This document shows, piece by piece, positions 1 through 7,755 of a DNA stretch of 64,000 nt. The stretch is from Sphingomonas sp. 8AM (GTDB lineage: Bacteria > Pseudomonadota > Alphaproteobacteria > Sphingomonadales > Sphingomonadaceae): contig NZ_LR733844.1 of NCBI RefSeq assembly GCF_902506455.1, positions 2,747,303-2,811,302 on the forward strand, written 5' to 3'. Below the pieces are notes generated by a model. It was not told the origin of the DNA and did not search any database. It saw nothing but the letters and a program-made list of their open reading frames with translations. The translations under genes and the position numbers were made by a program. Position 1 is the first letter of the stretch. Each line of letters opens with the position of its first letter.

Positions 1-372
1 GTCGAAGATCGAGCCGACATAGTCCCAGTAATCGGCGAGCGTTTCGCCCTTCACCGCGAACACCGGGATGCCGGCGGCCGCGATCGCAGCGGCGGCATGG
101 TCCTGCGTCGAGAAGATGTTGCAGGTCGCCCAGCGCACGTCGGCGCCCAGCGCCGTCAGCGTCTCGATCAGGACCGCGGTCTGGATCGTCATGTGCAGCG
201 AGCCGGTGATGCGCGCGCCCTTCAGCGGCTGCGACGCGCCATATTCGTCGCGCAATGCCATCAGGCCAGGCATCTCGGTCTCGGCGATGTTGATCTCGGC
301 GCGGCCGAAGGCGGCGAGGCCGATGTCCTTGATGACGTAGTCGTTGTTCTCGAGCACGGGGGCGGTTGCCAC
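1..372 (-). CDS. ahcY: Adenosylhomocysteinase, N-terminal part (cut by window edge)
   Basis: Reversible hydrolysis of S-adenosylhomocysteine to adenosine and homocysteine, the step that clears the product of SAM-dependent methylation. The 124 visible codons read as the family N-terminus: a [14 protein letters not shown] start region, [13 protein letters not shown], then [20 protein letters not shown] and the [15 protein letters not shown] block that forms part of the adenosine site. Translation appears to start at GTG (372-370); no ATG lies in frame nearby. The remaining three quarters, including the NAD-binding domain, lie outside the window. A 20-bp palindrome about 90 bp upstream is a likely operator. 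Confidence 0.95.
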   Translation of the reverse strand, partial: MATAPVLENNDYVIKDIGLAAFGRAEINIAETEMPGLMALRDEYGASQPLKGARITGSLHMTIQTAVLIETLTALGADVRWATCNIFSTQDHAAAAIAAAGIPVFAVKGETLADYWDYVGSIFD

Positions 373-464
373 GGCGTTGTCTCCACTCAGATGAGGCCGA
401 CCAAGGCATGCGCCCACACCGATCGGCATCCCCGTGCCTTAGCCGCGATGACCGCGCGGATCAA

Positions 465-484
465 ATATAAAGGTATCTTTATAT
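465..484. promoter_or_regulatory. 20-bp AT-rich palindrome upstream of ahcY, candidate ArsR-type operator
   Basis: ATATAAAGGTATCTTTATAT is self-complementary at 18 of 20 positions and is a conspicuous AT-rich island in GC-rich DNA. It lies about 93 bp upstream of the ahcY start codon, so it could cover the promoter. ArsR-family regulators of SAM/SAH metabolism (SahR and relatives) bind palindromes of this kind upstream of ahcY in Proteobacteria. The assignment to that family is inference; no regulator gene is in view. Confidence 0.5.
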
Positions 485-548
485 GTGATCTGACAGGCGG
501 CCTTCGTCCTGTGCAATCTGGCCCGCTCTGATCGGCTTGTTCGGCAGG

Positions 549-1109
549 TCAGCTATGTCCGCTCTGGTTCGACAGCAGGCGCGGGTCGACGCCCGCCGTG
601 ACAAAGCCGCGCGTCCAGCGTTCGTCGACCGCGGTCGCGAACAGCAGGTCGGTGTCGTCCTCGACGTTGAGCCAGCCGTGACGCGTCAGCTCCGCCTCCA
701 GCTGCCCCGGTCCCCATCCGGCATAGCCAAGCGCGACCAGCCATTGCGCCGGCCCGGTGCCGGCCGCGATTGCGCGAAGCACGTCGAGCGTTCCCGACAG
801 CCGCCAGCGCCCGGCGACATCCAGCGTGTCCTGACCGCCCCAATCGTCCGAGTGCAGTACGAAGCCGCGCCGCGGCTCCACGGGACCACCGAAATGCACC
901 GGCGCATCGGGCGCGACGCCGGGCGCGATCTCCAGTTGCTCCAGCACCTCGTGCAGTCCCAAACCGTTGACCACCGCGCCGACGCCGATGCCCAGTGCGC
1001 CCTGCTCGTCATGGCTGCACATCGCGATCACCGAATGGTCGAACCGCGCATCCCCGATGCCCGGCATCGCGAGCAGGAACTGGCCGGTGAGAAAGGTCGC
1101 TTGCTCCAT
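549..1109 (-). CDS. YqgE/AlgH family protein (UPF0301)
   Basis: A 186-residue protein of the YqgE/AlgH (DUF179) family. The N-terminus MEQATFLTGQFLLAMPGIGD and the following HSVIAMCSHDEQGALGIGV are characteristic. Further on come a VHFGGPVEP segment, LHSDDW, and LVALGYAGWGPGQLE, all family hallmarks. Length is typical (180-200). The fold is a small alpha/beta domain without an established enzymatic role; in Pseudomonas AlgH has been linked to alginate control. It stands alone between ahcY (same strand, 176 bp downstream) and the divergent peroxiredoxin, and the start is the only ATG near the conserved N-terminus. Confidence 0.9.
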   Translation of the reverse strand: MEQATFLTGQFLLAMPGIGDARFDHSVIAMCSHDEQGALGIGVGAVVNGLGLHEVLEQLEIAPGVAPDAPVHFGGPVEPRRGFVLHSDDWGGQDTLDVAGRWRLSGTLDVLRAIAAGTGPAQWLVALGYAGWGPGQLEAELTRHGWLNVEDDTDLLFATAVDERWTRGFVTAGVDPRLLSNQSGHS

Positions 1110-1205
1110 GCCCGTGATCTAGGCGCTCGGAGCGCGCTTGCCAAAGCTTGAAATCGCCTCGCGCACTCGCCATCGCTGGCATACACCCTAACCGGAGTTA
1201 CCTTT

Positions 1206-1685
1206 ATGGCCATTGCCGTCGGCGATCCCCTTCCTTCCGTGCAACTGACGAGGCTCACCGCGGACGGGCGCGAGCCGGTCGACACCGGCGCTTACTTCAA
1301 GGGCCGCCGCGTCGCGCTGTTCGCGGTGCCGGGCGCCTACACGCCGACCTGCTCCGCCAAGCATCTGCCCGGCTTCGTCGAAAAGGCCGAGGCGTTGAAG
1401 GCGAAGGGCATCGACGAGATCGCCTGCACCGCGGTCAACGATCCATTTGTGCTCGAGGCATGGGCCAAGGCCAACGATGCGCAGGACGTGACGATGCTGG
1501 CGGACGGCAACGCCGATTTCGCGACCGCTTTGGGGCTCGACATGGATGGCACCAGGTTCGGCATGGGCCGCCGCAGCCAGCGTTATGCGATGGTCGTCAA
1601 CGACGGCACGGTCGAGTCGCTGCATGTGGAGGCGCCCGGCGAGTTCCGGGTCAGCTCCGCCGACCACCTGCTCGAAACGCTGTAA
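1206..1685 (+). CDS. Peroxiredoxin, Prx5 (AhpE/glutaredoxin-type) family
   Basis: A 159-residue thiol peroxidase that reduces H2O2 and organic hydroperoxides. The Prx active-site signature PGAYTPTCS is present with the peroxidatic cysteine at residue 49, and the Prx5 hallmark PGAxTPTCSxxHLPGF follows. A second cysteine at residue 74 (IACTAVND) sits where Prx5 members carry one. No signal peptide is seen, so it is probably cytoplasmic. GGAG lies nine bases before the ATG. It is followed immediately by a strong hairpin at 1692-1720, so it is probably a monocistronic unit. Confidence 0.93.
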   Translation: MAIAVGDPLPSVQLTRLTADGREPVDTGAYFKGRRVALFAVPGAYTPTCSAKHLPGFVEKAEALKAKGIDEIACTAVNDPFVLEAWAKANDAQDVTMLADGNADFATALGLDMDGTRFGMGRRSQRYAMVVNDGTVESLHVEAPGEFRVSSADHLLETL

Positions 1686-1691
1686 GTCACG

Positions 1692-1720
1692 GTCGCCCCG
1701 CCGTTTGTCGGCGGGGCGAC
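1692..1720 (+). terminator. Hairpin after the peroxiredoxin gene
   Basis: A perfect 12-bp inverted repeat (arms 1692-1703 and 1709-1720, loop TTTGT) begins seven bases after the stop codon. It lacks a long U tract, so it may act as a weak intrinsic terminator or as a 3' stabilising hairpin. Confidence 0.6.
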
Positions 1721-1755
1721 TTGCCGCGGTCATACGGACTATGTAACCGTCCGAC

Positions 1756-3186
1756 ATGACAGCCAACGACCTCGTCCGGGAACTCGACCGGCTCTACACC
1801 GCCTCCGTCGATCGACTGAAGGCAGCGATCACCACCTATATCGCCGATGGCTCCGTGCCGGATCGCGCAGCCCGCAACGATGGCGCGTTCGCCTATCCCG
1901 AAATCCGTTTGCGCTTCGCCGGTGGCGACGGGCGGCCAACTCCGATGCGCTCGTTCGGGCGGCTGGTCAGCCCCGGCGAGTACCGCATCAGCGTCACCAA
2001 GCCGGCGGTGTTCGCCGACTATCTGGTCGAGCAGTTGACGCTGTTGATCGAGGATTATGACGTCACGGTCGACGCGGTGCCGGGAACGCAGGAAATCCCC
2101 TATCCGTACGTCATCGATGCCAACCACGCGCTGAGCCTCGACGCGACCTCGGCCGCCGAACTGGCCCGGTATTTTCCGACCACCGAACTGGCATTCATCG
2201 GCGACGAGATCGCGGACGGCCTGTGGGCGTCGATCGACGGCACGCGTCCGCTGGCGTTGTTCGACGGGCTGCGCACCGACTTCAGTCTCGCGCGGCTGCG
2301 GCATTATACGGGTACGCCGCCCGAACATGTCCAGCGCTACGTGCTGTTCACCAACTATCATCGCTATGTCGACGAGTTCGTTCGCTGGGGCGCGCAGCAG
2401 GTGACCGACGGCGGCCGCTTCAGCGCGCTGTCGGGACCGGGCGGCGTGCTGTTCACGGCGGGCGACGATCCGGCGGCCCTCGACGACAGCGCGTGGCGGC
2501 GGTTGCAGATGCCCGCCTATCACCTGATGGCCGACGATCGCACCGGGATCACGCTCGTCAACATCGGCGTCGGCCCATCGAACGCCAAGACGATCTGCGA
2601 CCATTTGGCGGTGATGCGTCCCGAGGCGTGGCTGATGATCGGGCATTGTGGCGGGCTGCGACCCTCGCAGCGGATCGGCGATTATGTGCTCGCCCACGCT
2701 TACTTGCGCGACGACCATGTCCTCGACGACATGCTGCCGCCCGAAATCCCGGTGCCCGCGATTGCCGAGGTGCAGCAGGCGCTGGCGCGCGCTGCCGAGA
2801 CGGTGTCGGGGCAATCGGGTGACGAACTGAAGCGGCGATTGCGCACCGGTACGATCGTCACCACCGACGATCGCAACTGGGAACTGCGCTACGCGCGATC
2901 CGCGCTGCGTTTCTCGCTGAGCCGGGCGGTGGCGATCGACATGGAATCAGCGACGATCGCGGCGCAGGGCTATCGGTTCCGCGTGCCGTACGGGACGTTG
3001 CTGTGCGTCTCGGACAAGCCGCTGCACGGCGAGCTGAAGCTGCCCGGACAGGCCAACCGCTTCTACGAACGCGCGATCAGCGAGCATATGCGGATCGGGA
3101 TCGAGACCTGCGAGGAGCTGCGTCGCGAGGGTGCGAAGCTGCACAGCCGCAAGCTGCGCGCCTTCAACGAGCCGCCGTTCCGCTGA
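1756..3186 (+). CDS. amn: AMP nucleosidase
   Basis: Hydrolyses AMP to adenine and ribose 5-phosphate, controlling adenylate levels. The 476-residue length fits the family. The N-terminal regulatory domain (about 1-170) is recognisable from PEIRLRF and FGRLVSPGEYRISVTKP. The C-terminal half is the phosphorylase-like catalytic domain, with VNIGVGPSNAKTICDHLAVMRP, WLMIGHCGGL, GTIVTTDDRNWELRY and the nucleoside-site DMESATIAAQGYRFRVPYG ahead of LCVSDKPLHGE. The start ATG at 1756 begins the conserved leader. It is transcribed with the same orientation as the peroxiredoxin but after a hairpin, so probably separately. Confidence 0.95.
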   Translation: MTANDLVRELDRLYTASVDRLKAAITTYIADGSVPDRAARNDGAFAYPEIRLRFAGGDGRPTPMRSFGRLVSPGEYRISVTKPAVFADYLVEQLTLLIEDYDVTVDAVPGTQEIPYPYVIDANHALSLDATSAAELARYFPTTELAFIGDEIADGLWASIDGTRPLALFDGLRTDFSLARLRHYTGTPPEHVQRYVLFTNYHRYVDEFVRWGAQQVTDGGRFSALSGPGGVLFTAGDDPAALDDSAWRRLQMPAYHLMADDRTGITLVNIGVGPSNAKTICDHLAVMRPEAWLMIGHCGGLRPSQRIGDYVLAHAYLRDDHVLDDMLPPEIPVPAIAEVQQALARAAETVSGQSGDELKRRLRTGTIVTTDDRNWELRYARSALRFSLSRAVAIDMESATIAAQGYRFRVPYGTLLCVSDKPLHGELKLPGQANRFYERAISEHMRIGIETCEELRREGAKLHSRKLRAFNEPPFR

Positions 3187-3251
3187 TCGACTCGGAAACA
3201 CCACGCCGTCCGTGCGTTGCGCTCCCGAAACCACTGATACGGGAGCAGATC

Positions 3252-3734
3252 ATGGCCGATGACAGCAGCGATACGCCGACCCCGGCGGCGTCGAAGCCCG
3301 CCACCCCGCGACGCCGCGCGCCGCGCAAGGCCGCCGCGCCAAAGGCTGCCGCGCCGCGCGCGACCAAGGCGAAGACGGCCAAGGCGGATGACGGCGCAGC
3401 GCCCGCCAAGAAGCCTGCCGCCAAGCGCACGCGCGCGACTCCCGCGAAGTCACGGGCGGCGGCGGCCCGCAAGCCGGCGTCGCGCGGTGAGGCGGCGATC
3501 GAGAAGGTCGGGGGCAAATGGGGCGCGGCGGCGATCGCGGGCGGCGTCGCGGCGATCGGCGCAGCGGCGACGGCGGCCTTGCTGACGCTGCGCAGTTCGA
3601 CGCCCAAGTCGCCGCGGCTTCCGGCACCCGACGCGCCCAAGAAAGCCAAGGCGCATCAGCCGGATGGCAAGGATTCATCCAAGTCGTTCGAGGCCGGGAT
3701 CGCCGACGAGAATACGATCCCCGAGAAGGCGTGA
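3252..3734 (+). CDS. Ala/Lys/Arg-rich histone-like protein with one membrane segment
   Basis: A 160-residue protein. Residues 1-80 are almost entirely A, K, P, R and T, in runs such as RKAAAPKAAAPRATKAKTAK that resemble the tail of eukaryotic histone H1 and bacterial H1-like proteins. Residues about 91-113 form an Ala/Gly-rich hydrophobic helix (WGAAAIAGGVAAIGAAATAALL), followed by a short charged tail ending NTIPEKA. GGGAG lies six bases before the ATG. No enzymatic domain is visible. The arrangement would put a basic, nucleic-acid-binding-type segment at the membrane surface. Function unknown; low-complexity composition means homology would be hard to judge. Confidence 0.75.
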   Translation: MADDSSDTPTPAASKPATPRRRAPRKAAAPKAAAPRATKAKTAKADDGAAPAKKPAAKRTRATPAKSRAAAARKPASRGEAAIEKVGGKWGAAAIAGGVAAIGAAATAALLTLRSSTPKSPRLPAPDAPKKAKAHQPDGKDSSKSFEAGIADENTIPEKA

Positions 3735-3741
3735 GCCGCTC

Positions 3742-3772
3742 CGTGTCCCCGGGGTGTGTCCCCGGGGACACG
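3742..3772 (+). terminator. Perfect 13-bp hairpin after the histone-like gene
   Basis: Arms 3742-3754 and 3760-3772 are perfectly complementary with a 5-base loop, starting eight bases after the stop codon. No U tract follows. A half copy of the GTC(A/G)TCCCGGA repeat family follows at 3794-3824, just before the convergent hydrolase gene. Confidence 0.5.
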
Positions 3773-3827
3773 CTTCCTTCCGGAAGGAGACGAAGCGGGA
3801 GCCCGGATCAGGTCCGGGATGACGTTG

Positions 3828-4583
3828 TTATCCGGCGAGAAAGCTGGCGATCGCCTGACCCAGCTCCGGCTTGGTCACCGCGCTCATGTGGTTGCCCGGC
3901 ACTTCGACGTAACGCGCCTGCGGCAGCGCGTCGGCGAGCACCGGGGCGGATCCGTTGTCGTCGTCGTCCTTGCCGCTAACCACCAGTACCGGCTGGACGA
4001 TTGTGTCGAGTTCCGTGGCCGCGGTGCCGACGAACGTGTCGATGATCCCCAGCAGCGCAACCGGATCGCCGCCGGTGGTCTTGAGGAACGCCTCGGCCAG
4101 CCATTCGGGGCTGCCGCGCTCGTGTTTGCCGAGGTTGGTCAGGATGTTGCGGAAATGGCCCGCGCGGCGATCAGCGCGGGTGATACCGTCGAGGCCCATG
4201 CCGGCGATCACCACGCGCCGCGGCGTCGCGCCGGTCGCGAGCATCCGCACCGTCGTGCGCGCGCCCAGCGAATAACCTCCAAGATCATAGTCACTTAGCC
4301 CGAGATGCGCGATCAGGGCATGGCCATCGCGCGCCAAAGCGTCGGGCGGATAGGCGGCGGCATCGTGCGGGCGGGCGCTGGCGCCATGGGCGCGAAGATC
4401 GGGCATGATTACGCGAAAACCCGACGCTGCCACCGCCGCGGCATGGCCGTATTTCAACCAGTTGGTCTGCGCATCCGAGAAGAAGCCGTGGATCAGCACC
4501 ACGGGACGCCCCTCGCCGATCTCGCGCCACGCGATCCGCTGGCCATCGAAACTGTCGAAATACCGGGTTTCAGTCGGGGACAT
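3828..4583 (-). CDS. Alpha/beta-fold hydrolase
   Basis: A 251-residue alpha/beta hydrolase. The oxyanion region RPVVLIHGFFSDAQTNW is followed by MPDLRAHGAS. The nucleophile elbow is GGYSLGART, with serine as nucleophile, and the C-terminal VPGNHMSAV supplies the catalytic histidine. The substrate is not predictable. The start was set at ATG 4583, where the conserved domain begins; a longer reading would run through the upstream gene. This start overlaps the end of the GFA-family gene by 14 bp, so the two are probably translated from one mRNA. No signal peptide; cytoplasmic. Confidence 0.85.
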   Translation of the reverse strand: MSPTETRYFDSFDGQRIAWREIGEGRPVVLIHGFFSDAQTNWLKYGHAAAVAASGFRVIMPDLRAHGASARPHDAAAYPPDALARDGHALIAHLGLSDYDLGGYSLGARTTVRMLATGATPRRVVIAGMGLDGITRADRRAGHFRNILTNLGKHERGSPEWLAEAFLKTTGGDPVALLGIIDTFVGTAATELDTIVQPVLVVSGKDDDDNGSAPVLADALPQARYVEVPGNHMSAVTKPELGQAIASFLAG

Positions 4584-5016
4584 GGCCACGCGTTTCCATC
4601 CATTGGCTGACGATGTTCGGGAGGTCCCGGGTCCGCTTTTCGGGCAAAAATAGCGGCTCTTTCCAGGCCTGGTGACGGCTCTCGACGCCGAAATGGCCGA
4701 CCGGTTGCAACCGGTGCGCGTCATCGAAGCTTCCGACGGTCAGGTCCATATTGTCGGACGCGTTGCCCTCGTAGGTCAGCGGCGTGCCGCATTCGGCGCA
4801 GAAGCCGCGCTGCGCGATCTCGGACGAAGCATGACGATCGGGGTCGCGGGTCGTCCATGTCACGGCGGCGCGGGGCACCTGTTTGAGCGCGGCGAAGACG
4901 CCGCCGGTCGCCCGCTGGCACATCCGGCAATGACACAGATAGGCGTCGTCGTCGGTTACCACGACGCTGTAGCGCACGCTGCCACATTGGCAGCCACCGG
5001 TCATGATACGGCTCAT
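4570..5016 (-). CDS. GFA (glutathione-dependent formaldehyde-activating) family zinc protein
   Basis: A 148-residue protein of the GFA/CENP-V fold. All the zinc-site cysteine motifs are in place: GGCQCGSVRY near the N-terminus, CHCRMCQRATG, and FCAECGTPLTYEG. The fold binds two zinc ions. The founding member was proposed to act on S-hydroxymethylglutathione, but most members, including this one, have no proven substrate. Two in-frame ATGs (5016 and 5004) are possible starts; the second immediately precedes the conserved TGGCQCG. It is the first gene of a two-gene unit with the overlapping hydrolase. Confidence 0.9.
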   Translation of the reverse strand: MSRIMTGGCQCGSVRYSVVVTDDDAYLCHCRMCQRATGGVFAALKQVPRAAVTWTTRDPDRHASSEIAQRGFCAECGTPLTYEGNASDNMDLTVGSFDDAHRLQPVGHFGVESRHQAWKEPLFLPEKRTRDLPNIVSQWMETRGHVPD

Positions 5017-5098
5017 GCGCGCGGCTCTACGCAGCCGAGCGGGTCGCGTCCACCGATGCTGCATTGCAGCACATCGCCGCCGCGGATAGGAAGCGGGG

Positions 5099-5707
5099 GT
5101 GAATCGCGACGAGCCCCTACCCCATTCGGCGATCGAGGACGCCTATGCGCTGACGCTCGGCTGCATCCTCGTCGTGCTCGGGCTCGCGCTGCTCCATGCC
5201 GCCGGGCTGGTAACCGGCGGGACCGCCGGGATCGCGCTGCTGATCTCCTATGCGGTGCCGCTGCCGACGGGCGTGCTGTTCACGCTCATCAACCTGCCCT
5301 TCATGTGGCTGGCGTGGAAGGCGATGGGGCGACAGTTCACGCTGCGTACCGTGCTGGTCGGCGTCGGGGTGGCGGCGCTGGGGACGTGGACGCGGATCGG
5401 GTTGACGATCGCGCATATCGATCCGGCGTTCGCGGCGCTGGCGGGCGGCTCGGTGATCGGGTTCGGCGCACTGGCGCTGGCGCGGCACCATGCCGGGATC
5501 GGCGGGACCGGAGTGGTGACCCTGTGGTTGCAGAAAACGCGCGGCTGGAACGCGGGGCGGACGCAGATGGCGATCGACGCGCTGATCCTGCTGACTGCGC
5601 TGGCGTTTCTGCCGCCGGAGCGGGTCGGGTGGTCAGCGATTTCTTCGGCAGCGATCAGCGGGATATTGATCGCGTGGCATCGGCCGGGGCGGTATCGGGG
5701 ATATTGA
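5099..5707 (+). CDS. YitT family membrane protein
   Basis: A 202-residue integral membrane protein of the YitT (DUF161) family with about five or six transmembrane helices. Family marks are the GLVTGGTAGIALLISY segment (residues about 38-53), the LPTGVLFTLINLPF loop, and HHAGIGGTGVVTLWLQ. Transport substrate and function are unknown for the family. The start is GTG at 5099, directly after a purine-rich GGAAGCGGGG ribosome-binding region. The gene is divergent from the GFA gene (82 bp between starts), and its 3' end abuts a palindromic repeat. Confidence 0.9.
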   Translation: MNRDEPLPHSAIEDAYALTLGCILVVLGLALLHAAGLVTGGTAGIALLISYAVPLPTGVLFTLINLPFMWLAWKAMGRQFTLRTVLVGVGVAALGTWTRIGLTIAHIDPAFAALAGGSVIGFGALALARHHAGIGGTGVVTLWLQKTRGWNAGRTQMAIDALILLTALAFLPPERVGWSAISSAAISGILIAWHRPGRYRGY

Positions 5708-5720
5708 CCCCTCAACAGCC

Positions 5721-5812
5721 GTCATCCCCGCGGAGGCGGGGATCCAGAACCTCTGACGTTTCGCCTCTTTCGAAGACCTGCGCGTCTGGATTCCGACCTT
5801 CGCGGGAATGAC
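5721..5812. repeat. Palindromic repeat family R2, copy 1 (inverted core)
   Basis: A 92-bp element bounded by GTCATCCCCGCG and CGCGGGAATGAC, with inner arms ending in GGATCCAGA / TCTGGATTCC. Copies with the same outer arms lie at 20311-20403, 31090-31181 and 39319-39410. The asymmetric core of this copy is the reverse complement of the others. It fills the gap between the convergent YitT and asd genes. Confidence 0.85.
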
Positions 5813-5841
5813 GGGTTGGGGCGATAATGAACGGGCAGCGA

Positions 5842-6912
5842 TTACTCTGCCGTCAGCACCGCCTGAAAATCGTCGGCGTCGGTTTCGTCCGCCTTCTTCA
5901 GATGCCGGCGGCCGAGCAGTTCGGCGATCTGCACCGCGTTGAGCGCCGCACCCTTGCGAAGATTGTCGCTGACGCACCACAGCGCCAGACCGTTCTCGAC
6001 CGTGGGGTCCTCGCGGACGCGGCTGACGTAGGTCGCGTCGTCGCCCGCGCTCTCGATCGGGGTGACGTAGCCACCGTCCTCACGCTTGTCGACGAGCATC
6101 ACGCCGGGCGCCTCGCGCAGGATGTTCTGCGCATCCTCGGCCGACAGTTCGTTCTCGAACTCGATGTTGAGCGCCTCGGAGTGGCCGACGAACACCGGCA
6201 CGCGCACGCAGGTGGCGGTCACCTTGATCTTCGGGTCGAGGATCTTCTTGGTCTCCACGACCATCTTCCACTCTTCCTTGGTCGAGCCGTCGTCGAGGAA
6301 GCTGTCGATGTGCGGAATGACGTTGAACGCGATCTGCTTGGTGAACTTCTTCGCCTCGGCGGGATCGCCGACGAAGATGTTACGGCTCTGCTCGAACAGC
6401 TCGTCCATGCCGACCTTGCCCGCGCCGGACACCGACTGATAGGTCGCGACCACGACGCGCTTGATCTTCGCCGCGTCATGCAGTGGCTTGAGCGCGACGA
6501 CCATCTGCGCGGTCGAGCAATTCGGGTTGGCGATGATGTTCTTGCGCTTGTAGCCGTCGATCGCGGCGGCATTCACCTCCGGCACGATCAGCGGCACGTC
6601 CGGGTCCATGCGGTACAGCGACGAATTGTCGATCACCGTGCAGCCCGCCGCGGCGAACTTCGGCGCATAGACGGCGGTCGCCTCGCTGCCGATCGCGAAC
6701 AGCGCCATGTCCCAGCCAGCGGGATCGAAATGCTCGATGTTCTGGACCTTCAGCATCCGGCCGGTGTCGCCATATTCGATCTGGTCGCCGACCGAACGCG
6801 ACGAGGCGAGCACCGCGATCTCGTCCGCCGGAAACTGCCGCTCGGCCAGGATGTTGACCATCTCGCGCCCGACATTGCCCGTGGCTCCCGCCACCACCAC
6901 CCGATAACCCAT
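5842..6912 (-). CDS. asd: Aspartate-semialdehyde dehydrogenase
   Basis: NADPH-dependent reduction of beta-aspartyl phosphate to aspartate semialdehyde, the branch point to lysine/diaminopimelate, threonine and methionine. The protein is 356 residues. The N-terminal VVVAGATGNVGREMV is the nucleotide-binding loop, ASSRSVG follows, and the catalytic cysteine is in NPNCSTAQMVVALKPLHD at about residue 132. YQSVSGAG and the VPVFVGHSEALNIEF block are further family motifs. The ATG at 6912 has a strong GGAGG five bases upstream. It is an isolated gene in this window. Confidence 0.96.
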   Translation of the reverse strand: MGYRVVVAGATGNVGREMVNILAERQFPADEIAVLASSRSVGDQIEYGDTGRMLKVQNIEHFDPAGWDMALFAIGSEATAVYAPKFAAAGCTVIDNSSLYRMDPDVPLIVPEVNAAAIDGYKRKNIIANPNCSTAQMVVALKPLHDAAKIKRVVVATYQSVSGAGKVGMDELFEQSRNIFVGDPAEAKKFTKQIAFNVIPHIDSFLDDGSTKEEWKMVVETKKILDPKIKVTATCVRVPVFVGHSEALNIEFENELSAEDAQNILREAPGVMLVDKREDGGYVTPIESAGDDATYVSRVREDPTVENGLALWCVSDNLRKGAALNAVQIAELLGRRHLKKADETDADDFQAVLTAE

Positions 6913-6972
6913 CAAAACCTCCGCTGATGGCAGCGCCCTATCGACGTTGCGCGGGGCAGTCCATCCGCTTTC

Positions 6973-7689
6973 CTAATCGTGCGTACTCACCTGCCACGTA
7001 GCATGGTCGATGCCATGAACACGCGCGAGGTGCTCAACAAGCGTATCCAGTTCGATATCGGCCACATTCGTGCCGACCAGCGTGGCGATCAGCGCGACCC
7101 GCTCGTCACCACGATCCTGCGTCGCGAGGTCGGCAACCGGCAGCTGCGCATTCTCGAGATGTTCCACCAGCAGATCGCCGAGCGGCCCCGCCTCCTCGAC
7201 CGCCACCGTGATCGTGACGCTATAGGTCGCCTCCACCGCGCCGCCCGCAAACGGAATACGGTTGATCGCGTCGACCAGGGGGCGAAGCGCGGTGTTGGCG
7301 AACAGCACCACGCCGGTCAGCAACATCGCCTCTGCCACCATGTCCGATCCGGCGATCGCACCGACGGCGGCCGAACACCACAGGGTCGCGGCGGTATTGA
7401 GGCCGCGAACGTTCATCCCCTCTTTCATGATGACGCCGGCGCCGAGGAAGCCGATCCCCGAAACGACATAGGAGATGACCCGGATCGACTCGACGTCGCC
7501 ACCCAATCGTTGACCGAGGTCGACGAACGCCGCCGCGCCGATCGCCACCAGTGCATTCGTACGCAGGCCCGCGGTCCGCTGCCGGTATTGCCGCTCCGCC
7601 CCGATTGCGGTGCCGAGGACGAAGGCCGTCAGGTAACTGATGGCCGTGTCGAGGAACGGCCACAAATGAAACAAGGTCAGGAAGCGCAT
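6973..7689 (-). CDS. MgtC/SapB family membrane protein
   Basis: A 238-residue inner-membrane protein. The N-terminal MgtC domain (about 10-140) has the hallmark ERQYRQRTAGLRTNALVAIGAA and the SGIGFLGAGVIMKEGMNVRGLNTAATLW segment. The C-terminal 90 residues form a soluble alpha/beta regulatory-type domain (ATYSVTITVAVEE). MgtC proteins support growth in low magnesium and modulate F-type ATPase in pathogens; in free-living bacteria the role is unclear. No M-box RNA or magnesium-responsive leader was recognised in the short upstream gap. Confidence 0.9.
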   Translation of the reverse strand: MRFLTLFHLWPFLDTAISYLTAFVLGTAIGAERQYRQRTAGLRTNALVAIGAAAFVDLGQRLGGDVESIRVISYVVSGIGFLGAGVIMKEGMNVRGLNTAATLWCSAAVGAIAGSDMVAEAMLLTGVVLFANTALRPLVDAINRIPFAGGAVEATYSVTITVAVEEAGPLGDLLVEHLENAQLPVADLATQDRGDERVALIATLVGTNVADIELDTLVEHLARVHGIDHATWQVSTHD

Positions 7690-7716
7690 GGCCGGGCGTT
7701 AGCGGAGGTCGACGAC

Positions 7717-7755
7717 GCCGGAATGACACCGTTGCAGCGACCTTGTCATTCCGGC
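7717..7755 (-). terminator. Inverted repeat overlapping the end of the peptidase gene
   Basis: Arms GCCGGAATGACA (7717-7728) and TGTCATTCCGGC (7744-7755) are perfectly complementary around a 15-base loop. The distal arm includes the last codons of the dipeptidyl peptidase gene. It may be a terminator or a short relic of the GTCATTCC repeat families. Confidence 0.4.

Noticed and set aside
372..470. Possible SAM/SAH riboswitch in the ahcY leader
   Set aside because: An AAGGCA/TGCCTT pairing exists, but the conserved cores of known SAM or SAH riboswitches were not recognised. The palindrome upstream explains regulation more simply.
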